Assembly: GCA_023439305.1 (NCBI GenBank)
Contig: JAEXOO010000033.1
Coordinates: forward strand, 1-11,038
Source of the DNA: Pseudomonadota bacterium
Lineage (GTDB): Bacteria > Pseudomonadota > Gammaproteobacteria > Burkholderiales > Burkholderiaceae_B
Reading direction: 5' to 3'
Length of the DNA stretch: 11,038 bases
Made by a program: the position numbers and the translations under genes. Positions within the stretch are counted from its first letter, which is position 1. Each line of letters opens with the position of its first letter. This document shows positions 5,817-11,038 of the stretch, one piece after another. The notes under the pieces are model-generated. The model saw only the letters and a list, made by a program, of their open reading frames with translations. It had not been told where the DNA came from and did not search any database.

Positions 5817-7040
5817 TTATTCAAACATCAGGCGTACTTTGTCGGCCATGCGGCCGAAAAAGCCGGCCTCGGCCACGTCTTCCAATACGACCAGCGGTTG
5901 TTCAGACAAGGTTTTTCCATCCAACGACAGGGTCAGGCTGCCCACTTTCGTGCCCTTGGCCAAGGGAGCCACCAATGGCTGGGTGTACTGCGCCACCGGT
6001 TTGATCTCGGCCGATTTGCCACGGGGCACGGTCAGCCACAATGGCTCGGTCGTGCCCAGGCCCACGTTCTCTACGGTGCCTTCCCAGACGCGGGCATTCA
6101 CGGCGGGGTTACCGGCGTCGTACAGCTTGACGGTCTCGAAGTTCTGGAAGCTCCAGTTCAGCAGCTTCAGGCTGTTTTCGGTACGGGCGGCGTCGCTGGC
6201 CGTACCCACCACCACGGACACCACGCGTCGGCCGTCGCGCAAAGCGGTGGACACCAGGCAGTAGCCGGCAGACTGCGTGTGGCCGGTCTTGAGGCCATCG
6301 ACCGTCGTATCCAGCCACAGCAGGCGGTTGCGGTTGGGCTGCTTGATGTTGTTGTAGGCGAATTCTTTCTGGCTGTAATAGTGCAGATACTGCGGAAAGC
6401 GCGATACCAGAGCGGAGGCCAGAGTGGCCAGATCGCGCACCGAGGTCAGGTGCTCGGGATCGGGCAAGCCGGTGGAATTGACGAAATGGCTGGCTGTCAG
6501 GCCCAGCTTGGCCGCCTGTTCATTCATCAGGGCGGCAAAGGCCGATTCGCTGCCTGCGACCGCTTCCGCCAACGCGACGGAGGCATCGTTGCCCGACTGC
6601 ACGATCACGCCCTTGAGCAGGTCGTCCACCGGCACCTGGCTGTTGACCTTGACGAACATGCGTGAGCCTTCGGTGCGCCAGGCTTTTTCCGAGATGTTCA
6701 CAGCCTGGTCCAGCTTCAGGCGGCCCGTTTCCAGCGCATCGAACACCAGGTAGGCGGTCATGAGCTTGGTCAGCGAAGCGGGTTCGACGCGTTCGTCTAT
6801 GCCTTCGGCGGCGATGACCTGGCCGCTGTTCACATCCAGGGACAGCCAGGCGCGAGCGGTCAGACCCGGTGGCGGCACGATGGACAGCTCGCCCGGCAGA
6901 ACCGCAGCATGGCTCGATACCGTCGCGGGCGTCGTTGGCGCCGGCGCCGTCTGAGCCTGTGCCCACATAGGCAGGGACAGGGCGAGCGCCATTACACAAC
7001 GGGAAAGAATCGGGGTTACGAGTTTGTTTGCAGAGGTCAT
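5817..7040 (-). CDS. dacC: D-alanyl-D-alanine carboxypeptidase (PBP5/6 type)
   Basis: Low-molecular-weight penicillin-binding protein that removes the terminal D-alanine from peptidoglycan pentapeptides in the periplasm. The 407-residue precursor has a signal peptide (K6, R14, hydrophobic 15-26, cleavage predicted after AQA at 27-29). Peptidase S11 motifs are SLTK (89-92, nucleophile S89), SGN (149-151) and KTG (251-253). A C-terminal beta domain follows, ending in an amphipathic helix, AGFFGRMADKVRLMFE (392-407), that anchors such proteins to the inner membrane. The ATG at 7040 was chosen because it yields a proper signal peptide and follows an extended -10 at 7084-7092; the frame is open to 7157, but that would put 39 residues before the signal. 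It is first in the string with dat, ybeD and lipB. The symbol dacC versus dacA cannot be settled from sequence alone. Confidence 0.96.
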   Translation of the reverse strand: MTSANKLVTPILSRCVMALALSLPMWAQAQTAPAPTTPATVSSHAAVLPGELSIVPPPGLTARAWLSLDVNSGQVIAAEGIDERVEPASLTKLMTAYLVFDALETGRLKLDQAVNISEKAWRTEGSRMFVKVNSQVPVDDLLKGVIVQSGNDASVALAEAVAGSESAFAALMNEQAAKLGLTASHFVNSTGLPDPEHLTSVRDLATLASALVSRFPQYLHYYSQKEFAYNNIKQPNRNRLLWLDTTVDGLKTGHTQSAGYCLVSTALRDGRRVVSVVVGTASDAARTENSLKLLNWSFQNFETVKLYDAGNPAVNARVWEGTVENVGLGTTEPLWLTVPRGKSAEIKPVAQYTQPLVAPLAKGTKVGSLTLSLDGKTLSEQPLVVLEDVAEAGFFGRMADKVRLMFE

Positions 7041-7083
7041 GACTGGAAGAATTGGGTAGGCGCGGATGGGGCGGAAAGGGCCC

Positions 7084-7092
7084 ATTATGGCA
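7084..7092 (-). promoter_or_regulatory. Extended -10 promoter of the dacC-dat-ybeD-lipB unit
   Basis: The minus strand reads TGCCATAAT (7092-7084), an extended -10. It predicts a start near 7077 and a leader of about 37 nt to the dacC ATG. The -35 is poor, as expected for extended -10 promoters. It lies between the upstream hydrolase terminator and dacC, so it would drive the operon independently. Confidence 0.5.
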
Positions 7093-7159
7093 GAGCACCG
7101 CGGCCCTGTGAGCAGGCCCGCCCGCCTATCCGCCAGTGAAAACGCAACGATTTGCAAGC

Positions 7160-7188
7160 AAAAAACAGCTTAGGCTGCGATCGCAGCC
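7160..7188 (-). terminator. Intrinsic terminator overlapping the hydrolase 3' end
   Basis: GGCTGCGATCGCAGCC (7173-7188) is a perfect 16-bp palindrome encoding the last residues of the hydrolase (AAIAA). On the minus strand it is followed by the stop codon TAA and then CTG and six T (7165-7160). A competing short hairpin, CAGC-CTAA-GCTG, lies immediately before the T-tract. Either structure plus the U-tract should end transcription between the hydrolase and dacC. Confidence 0.55.
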
Positions 7189-7820
7189 AGATGACGGCTG
7201 ACGACTTCGCGCAACTGAATCAGCTTGCCATGAAAGAAGTGTCCGGCCTCGGGCAGGACCACCATGGGCAATTGATGCTCGCGTGCGAACTCCATGCCTT
7301 CGACCAAGGGCACGACATCATCCAGCTCGCCGTGCACCAACAAGGTATCCGCAGGAGGCTGCACCGCACGGAAGCGAAAACGGTTGACGGCAGTCCCCGC
7401 GAGCACCAGGGCTTGGGGAACGGCATCGCCGACCTCGGCCAGCGCGGCATGCACCTGCGCCGCCACGGCGGTGCCGAACGAGAAACCGGCCAACAGCCAG
7501 GGCCCGCCGGCCCACTGAGGGAACTGCGCGTGGAACTGCTCGATAAGCTGGAGCATGTCGGCGGTTTCGCCGCGGCTTTGATCGAACTCGCCGTCCGACC
7601 GGCCCACGCCCCGAAAATTGGGCCGCACGACCAGCAAGCCCTGTTGCACGGCGCAGCGCGACAAAGTGGTCACCACTTTGTTGTCCCGCGCCCCGCCATG
7701 CAGGGGATGAGGGTGCAGGACCAGCGCCCAGCCGCGCGGCTCGTCGGCAGGCCAGTCCAGAGCACAGTCGATGACGCCGGCAGCGCCGGAAAATTGAATC
7801 GTATCCACGCGTTCAGACAT
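7170..7820 (-). CDS. Alpha/beta hydrolase (COG2945-like)
   Basis: A 216-residue cytoplasmic serine hydrolase of the alpha/beta fold, without signal peptide or membrane segment. The oxyanion region LHPHPLHGG (35-43), the strand RPNFRGVGRSDG (66-77), the nucleophile elbow GFSFG (112-116, S114), the acid in HGELDDVVP (D167 or D168), and the catalytic histidine in AGHFFHG (H194) are all present in order. This matches the small dienelactone-hydrolase-like group often annotated COG2945; its substrate is unknown. The ATG at 7820 was chosen; the frame also opens at a TTG at 7838, giving six more residues. A CATAAT box on the minus strand (7849-7844) would start transcription just upstream. It is divergent from birA and ends at its own terminator before dacC. 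Confidence 0.93.
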   Translation of the reverse strand: MSERVDTIQFSGAAGVIDCALDWPADEPRGWALVLHPHPLHGGARDNKVVTTLSRCAVQQGLLVVRPNFRGVGRSDGEFDQSRGETADMLQLIEQFHAQFPQWAGGPWLLAGFSFGTAVAAQVHAALAEVGDAVPQALVLAGTAVNRFRFRAVQPPADTLLVHGELDDVVPLVEGMEFAREHQLPMVVLPEAGHFFHGKLIQLREVVSRHLAAIAA

Positions 7821-7830
7821 GTTCAGACCA
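7811..7830. repeat. Tandem 10-bp repeat GTTCAGACAT / GTTCAGACCA
   Basis: GTTCAGAC occurs at 7811-7818 and again at 7821-7828, a period of exactly 10 bp. The copies lie over the hydrolase start codon and the start of the 57-bp divergent region before birA. TTCAGA of the second copy (7822-7827) is 18 bp from TATGCT (7846-7851), a possible birA promoter. One helical turn between copies would suit a regulator binding one face, but chance is possible. Confidence 0.35.
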
Positions 7831-7877
7831 AATATCAAATAAGATTATGCTAAGCCCATCCAGTGTACCGGATTGTC

Positions 7878-8747
7878 ATGACCACCTCTTCTGAATTCAC
7901 CCTGCCCACTCCTCGGGACATGATCGCCGAGCTGCGTGTCCGGCTGCCGCACTTCAACCAGATCCGCTGGCTGGACTCCACCGAGTCCACCAATGCCGAC
8001 CTGCTGAATCTGGCACGCCAGGAAACCGGCCCGCGCGTGCGCCCCTGGCTGCTTGGCGCCCATCTGCAAAGCCGCGGCCGCGGCCGCGCCGGACGCACCT
8101 GGCAGAATCGCGTCGGCGCCAACCTGATGTTCTCCTGCGCCTTCGATATCTTTCTGCCGGCGCGCCAATTGCCCACGCTGTCGCCGTTGGCCGGCATGGC
8201 CACGTGCGAAGCGCTGCGGCTATGCCTGGAGCCGGCCCTGCGCCGCCGACTGACCATGAAATGGCCCAACGACGTGCTGTGGGACCAGGCCAAGCTGGCC
8301 GGCATTCTGGTCGAGGCCACCCGCGCCAGCGCGGCGCCCAGCTCCACGGACCACCACGTCGTCATCATCGGCATCGGCATCAATCTGCAGGATGCCGCCG
8401 ACATCAGCCTGAATACACAGCGCGCCGTGGCCGACTGGAGCGGCATCGCCGAACATTCCGCTCAAGCATCCCTGACGCGCTGCGCCGACATCGTGGCCAA
8501 AGTGGCCCAGTCCTGTTATTTAAGCCTGAACCACGTAACCGCCCAGGGTTTTGCCGACCTGCCCGAGCGCTACAAGCATGTGGACGAGCTGACCGGCCAG
8601 CACGTGCACATCATCGACAATGGAAAAATCCTGCATACCGGCATCGTGACCGGCATCAATGAATCAGGCCAGCTGCTGCTGCGCCACCCCGACGGGTCGG
8701 AACGCGCCATTACGGTGGGTGAAGTATCCGTCCGCCCTCAACGCTGA
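7878..8747 (+). CDS. birA: Biotin--[acetyl-CoA carboxylase] ligase, no DNA-binding domain
   Basis: Activates biotin to biotinyl-5'-AMP and attaches it to the lysine of the biotin carboxyl carrier protein of acetyl-CoA carboxylase. The 289-residue product carries the adenylate-binding motif GRGRAGRTW (67-75), KWPND (128-132), KLAGILVE (139-146) and GIGINL (165-170), then a C-terminal SH3-like domain (about 235-289). No N-terminal winged helix is present: the catalytic domain begins within about 20 residues of the start, so this is a class I ligase that cannot repress biotin genes as E. coli BirA does. The ATG at 7878 was preferred to a GTG at 7863 in the same frame; both lack a good Shine-Dalgarno. 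coaX starts 38 bp downstream and is probably cotranscribed. Confidence 0.96.
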   Translation: MTTSSEFTLPTPRDMIAELRVRLPHFNQIRWLDSTESTNADLLNLARQETGPRVRPWLLGAHLQSRGRGRAGRTWQNRVGANLMFSCAFDIFLPARQLPTLSPLAGMATCEALRLCLEPALRRRLTMKWPNDVLWDQAKLAGILVEATRASAAPSSTDHHVVIIGIGINLQDAADISLNTQRAVADWSGIAEHSAQASLTRCADIVAKVAQSCYLSLNHVTAQGFADLPERYKHVDELTGQHVHIIDNGKILHTGIVTGINESGQLLLRHPDGSERAITVGEVSVRPQR

Positions 8748-8785
8748 TCGCCCTACCGGCGCTTTTCCTGTCCTACTGACCCGGC

Positions 8786-9628
8786 ATGACTCTGCTGATC
8801 GACTCCGGCAACACCCGCATCAAGCTGGGCTGGCGCCACCCCCTTAGCGGCGCACGCGAAACCGCGCCGATCGGCCTGCATGCCGATCAGCTGGACCAAT
8901 TGGCCAATTGGCTGCAGGCCGGGCATGCGCCGCTGGACGCGATCCGCCGCCACGACGGACGGCGCGCCCTCGGCGTCAATGTCGCCGGCCCGCTGGTGCA
9001 GGCGCAGATCGACGCCGCCGTGCAGGCGCTGGGCCTGGGCCCCGTGCTGTGGCTGCGCAGCGAACCCTGGGCGTTCGGCCTGCACAACGGCTACGAGCAA
9101 CCTGCGCAACTGGGCGCCGACCGCTGGATGGCTCTGCTGGGCCTGTGCGATCGGCTCCAGGAGCACGCCGCTCCCGAACAGCCCGCATTGCTGGCCAGCT
9201 TCGGCACTGCCACCACCGTGGACCTGCTCAGCCCGCGCCATGACGGCGCACGCTCTTTTCCGGGCGGCTGCATTCTGCCCGGGCCCAGCCTGATGCTGGA
9301 CTCGCTCAAGCAAAATACCGCGCAGTTGCCACAAGCGCAGGGCGAGGTCGCCGCCTTTCCTACCAATACCATTGCCGCCATCAGCACCGGGGTAGCGGCT
9401 GCCCAGGCCGGCGCCGTGCTGCGTCAATGGGAACAGGGGCGGCGACGATACCTTGCACCGCCCCTGGTCTTTATCGCCGGCGGCGCACGCGCTGCGATCC
9501 TGCACGAGCTGCGTGATCAGTTGCGCGATCATTGCCAGGCACTAGGTCTGGCCGCCCCGCCCATTCACGAGCTCGACACCCCTGCCTTGAGCGGCCTGGC
9601 CTTGTACGCTCGTGTCGGACAAAAGTGA
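8786..9628 (+). CDS. coaX: Type III pantothenate kinase
   Basis: Phosphorylates pantothenate with ATP, the first step of coenzyme A synthesis. In Bordetella the orthologue is called baf (Bvg accessory factor), found through its effect on virulence-gene expression and later shown to be a pantothenate kinase. The 280-residue product has the N-terminal phosphate-binding strand LLIDSGNTRIKLG (3-15, acidic D6), GADRWMALLG (110-119, D112), SFGTATTVDLL (138-148) and FPGGCILPG (158-166), the order expected for the ASKHA-fold type III enzymes, which resist CoA feedback inhibition. It follows birA by 38 bp, an arrangement seen in Bordetella. The start codon has only a weak ribosome-binding site. Confidence 0.96.
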   Translation: MTLLIDSGNTRIKLGWRHPLSGARETAPIGLHADQLDQLANWLQAGHAPLDAIRRHDGRRALGVNVAGPLVQAQIDAAVQALGLGPVLWLRSEPWAFGLHNGYEQPAQLGADRWMALLGLCDRLQEHAAPEQPALLASFGTATTVDLLSPRHDGARSFPGGCILPGPSLMLDSLKQNTAQLPQAQGEVAAFPTNTIAAISTGVAAAQAGAVLRQWEQGRRRYLAPPLVFIAGGARAAILHELRDQLRDHCQALGLAAPPIHELDTPALSGLALYARVGQK

Positions 9629-9698
9629 CATAACTTTGCCGTAACGCAAAAAAACCGCCTGATTCCCACATCCGGATACGCCCCGTCGTATTAAACGG

Positions 9699-9727
9699 GT
9701 GAAGTTCCCCGCTTGACCCCTTACAAT
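9699..9727 (+). promoter_or_regulatory. Candidate promoter before the small membrane protein and galU
   Basis: GTGAAG (9699-9704) and TACAAT (9722-9727) are 17 bp apart, upstream of the short gene at 9761 and of galU. The TACAAT hexamer recurs upstream of ung and lipA. The -35 matches the consensus poorly. A weak inverted repeat CCCGT/ACGGG (9682-9686 with 9695-9699) abuts it. Confidence 0.42.
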
Positions 9728-9760
9728 CGAGCGCTGAACTGTTTCTTTCCGGTGTCGGGA

Positions 9761-9937
9761 ATGCGCCTGCTTTTCTTGCTGATTCTGTTGGTGAATGTCG
9801 CCGTCCTGGCTTTTGGCCAGGGCTTTTTTGGCACGCCGCCCAGCGAGCAGGGCCGAGAGCCCCGACAGTTTTCGCAACGCAATCAGGACGCCGTCAAACT
9901 GGGCGCCCCCCAGCACCCAGCCGCGCCGCTCCCCTGA
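9761..9937 (+). CDS. Short membrane-anchored protein, SPOR-family N-terminus without SPOR domain
   Basis: A 58-residue protein with one N-terminal hydrophobic segment (MRLLFLLILLVNVAVLAFGQ, residues 1-20) followed by a polar tail rich in Pro, Gln and Arg. In many betaproteobacteria a gene next to coaX encodes an inner-membrane protein with this same kind of start, a juxtamembrane REPxR...Q..PD..xL stretch and a C-terminal peptidoglycan-binding SPOR domain. Here the first two parts are recognisable (GREPRQFSQRNQDAVKLG, residues 31-48), but the protein stops ten residues later and galU starts 18 bp on, so no SPOR domain is encoded. ATG 9761 was chosen over a TTG at 9713 in the same frame because the TTG lies upstream of the TACAAT box. 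The family link is from memory of neighbourhood and motif and is tentative. Confidence 0.62.
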   Translation: MRLLFLLILLVNVAVLAFGQGFFGTPPSEQGREPRQFSQRNQDAVKLGAPQHPAAPLP

Positions 9938-9955
9938 ACTATCCACGCTGAACTC

Positions 9956-10786
9956 ATGAAACCTATCCGTAAAGCTGTATTTCCTGTCGCCGGTCTTGGC
10001 ACTCGCTTTCTTCCTGCCACCAAGGCCATGCCCAAGGAAATGCTGCCCATCGTCGACAAGCCTCTGATTCAGTACGCCGTCGAAGAAGCCGTGGCCGCCG
10101 GCGTCACCGAGCTGATCTTCGTGACGGGCCGCAACAAGCGCGCCATTGAAGACCACTTTGACAGCGCCCCGGAGTTGGAAAAAGAGCTGGAAGCCAAGAA
10201 CAAGCTGGAAATGCTGGAGCAAGTACGCCACGTCATCCCCAGCCACGTCAGCTGCATCTATACACGTCAGTCGCGCGCTCTGGGCCTGGGACACGCCGTG
10301 CTGTGCGCCGCTCCGATCGTCGGCAATGAGCCGTTCCTGGTGCTGCTGGCCGACGACCTGATCGATGCCGCCACACCGGTATCGCGCCAGCTGGTGGAAG
10401 CCGCGCATCAGTACAACGGCAGCATCATCGCCACACAGAACGTCGCCCGCAGCGACACCAACAAGTACGGCATTGTGGCCGGCGAGGTCCTGGACGCCCA
10501 GGCGACCCGCATGCGCCGCATTGTCGAAAAACCCGCGCCCGACGTCGCCCCCTCCACCCAGGCGGTGGTGGGCCGATATGTGCTGGAACCGGAGATCTTC
10601 GATCACCTGCGCCGCACTCAAGCCGGCGTGGGCGGAGAAATACAATTAACAGACGGAATTGCCAGCCTGTTGGAAACTCGCGCGGTATATGCGTACGAAT
10701 ATGAAGGCACTCGTTACGACTGCGGTAGCAAGGCCGGTTTCTTTCATGCTACGCTTGAATTTGGTCGTAAATACCACGGACTTTAA
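9956..10786 (+). CDS. galU: UTP--glucose-1-phosphate uridylyltransferase
   Basis: Makes UDP-glucose from UTP and glucose 1-phosphate, feeding lipopolysaccharide, capsule and osmoregulated glucan synthesis in the cytoplasm. The 276-residue product begins with the nucleotidyltransferase signature AGLGTRFLPATKAMPKEMLP (12-31). The metal-binding LADD (131-134), VEKP (190-193), GGEIQLTD (226-233) and YDCGSKAGF (254-262) follow. It is somewhat shorter than E. coli GalU (302 residues) but complete at both ends. The ATG follows the small membrane protein gene by 18 bp and has no clear Shine-Dalgarno, so translation may depend on the upstream gene. No intrinsic terminator is evident directly after it. 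Confidence 0.96.
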   Translation: MKPIRKAVFPVAGLGTRFLPATKAMPKEMLPIVDKPLIQYAVEEAVAAGVTELIFVTGRNKRAIEDHFDSAPELEKELEAKNKLEMLEQVRHVIPSHVSCIYTRQSRALGLGHAVLCAAPIVGNEPFLVLLADDLIDAATPVSRQLVEAAHQYNGSIIATQNVARSDTNKYGIVAGEVLDAQATRMRRIVEKPAPDVAPSTQAVVGRYVLEPEIFDHLRRTQAGVGGEIQLTDGIASLLETRAVYAYEYEGTRYDCGSKAGFFHATLEFGRKYHGL

Positions 10787-10878
10787 CGAGGGGCGCAGAG
10801 GGGTCCGTACTAATAACAAACCATGGTCGTAATTGTTCATTCAGGACTAGTTACAAACTGTGCAAAGGGCGATTTAGC

Positions 10879-10908
10879 TTGACTTACAAGCCATTTCACC
10901 CCTACGAT
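10879..10908 (+). promoter_or_regulatory. Candidate promoter for a gene beyond the right edge
   Basis: TTGACT (10879-10884), 18 bp, TACGAT (10903-10908). The -35 matches the consensus in five of six positions. It lies about 95 bp after galU and no ORF follows within the window, so it would produce a leader of more than 120 nt. Confidence 0.38.
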
Positions 10909-10944
10909 TGACGGTGCAGGATTTCAAGTTCGTCGAAGTTTGTT

Positions 10945-10957
10945 CAATACGGTATTG
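10945..10957. promoter_or_regulatory. Inverted repeat CAATAC-G-GTATTG, possible operator
   Basis: A perfect 6-bp inverted repeat around a single G. It begins within TTGTTC (10940-10945) and lies almost entirely in the 16-bp spacer before TAATAC (10962-10967), where a bound dimer would block RNA polymerase. Both promoter and operator are sequence-pattern calls only. Confidence 0.35.
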
Positions 10958-11038
10958 TTTCTAATACTCATTGCCCTGATTTTTACATCTTGACAATCTT
11001 TTTTGAGCAGATTGCTCGTCATTTTTAGGGAATGCAGG

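Larger units (their letters stand above)
10787..11038. other. AT-rich noncoding region after galU with promoter-like elements
   Basis: No gene is visible in the final 252 bases, which are richer in A and T than the coding regions. TTGACT (10879-10884) and TACGAT (10903-10908) form a possible + strand promoter with 18 bp spacing. A second candidate is TTGTTC (10940-10945) and TAATAC (10962-10967), spaced 16 bp, with a 13-bp inverted repeat between them. GAGCA-GAT-TGCTC (11005-11017) between T-rich tracts is a small hairpin. A gene probably begins just beyond the right edge. Confidence 0.5.

Noticed and set aside
4909..6264. 451-residue open frame on the + strand opposite dat and dacC
   Set aside because: It is the antisense of two genes with complete catalytic motifs; its translation is rich in Gln, His and Arg and shows no domain, as expected of a shadow frame in GC-rich DNA.
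7177..7184. GCGATCGC octamer resembling cyanobacterial HIP1
   Set aside because: A single occurrence, explained by the hydrolase terminator palindrome, in a genome that is clearly betaproteobacterial.
9635..9650. TTTGC-CGTAAC-GCAAA after coaX as a terminator
   Set aside because: The stem is only 5 bp and is followed by A, not T, on the coding strand.
9542..10645. 367-residue open frame on the minus strand opposite galU
   Set aside because: Antisense shadow of galU and the end of coaX; no recognisable motif.
10776..10808. ACGGAC/GTCCGT inverted repeat across the galU stop codon as a terminator
   Set aside because: The loop is 21 nt and no T-tract follows, so it does not fit an intrinsic terminator.

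Overview
This window is ordinary chromosomal DNA of a betaproteobacterium, most likely family Alcaligenaceae (Bordetella, Achromobacter, Alcaligenes and relatives). The grounds are the GC-rich coding sequence, the birA-coaX pair (coaX is called baf in Bordetella), the dacC-dat-ybeD-lipB gene string, and recurrent TACAAT/CATAAT -10 boxes. Every assigned gene is intact. I see no transposase, phage gene, CRISPR array, tRNA or rRNA body.

Layout. Positions 1-697 have no convincing gene. They hold an AT-rich tract with a candidate strong minus-strand promoter firing out of the left edge (214-243), then a C-rich tract carrying two perfect TATATAGAG palindromes. Next come ung (uracil-DNA glycosylase) and a small acidic unknown protein on +, ending at a clear bidirectional terminator (1865-1894). 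Facing them is lipA (lipoyl synthase, -). Diverging from lipA is a crotonase-family gene (+) that converges on lipB across a perfect 8-bp hairpin. The minus-strand string dacC > dat > ybeD > lipB fills 3973-7040, with an ATGA overlap between dat and ybeD. An alpha/beta hydrolase (-) lies upstream of dacC with its own terminator. Diverging from it, the + strand carries birA, coaX, a short membrane-anchored protein and galU. The last 252 bases are AT-rich and noncoding, with promoter-like elements for a gene beyond the edge.

How the genes fit together. lipB and lipA make the lipoyl cofactor in sequence (octanoyl transfer, then sulfur insertion). dacC and dat plausibly link D-alanine release from peptidoglycan to D-alanine/D-glutamate interconversion. 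birA and coaX both serve cofactor attachment or synthesis (biotin, CoA), and galU supplies UDP-glucose for surface polysaccharides.

I did not find a new multi-gene system. The points most worth a second look are the clustered TATATAGAG palindromes around ung, the crotonase homologue that lacks both catalytic glutamates and separates lipA from lipB, the short coaX-galU protein that looks like a SPOR-family N-terminus without its SPOR domain, and the candidate stable-RNA promoter at the left end.
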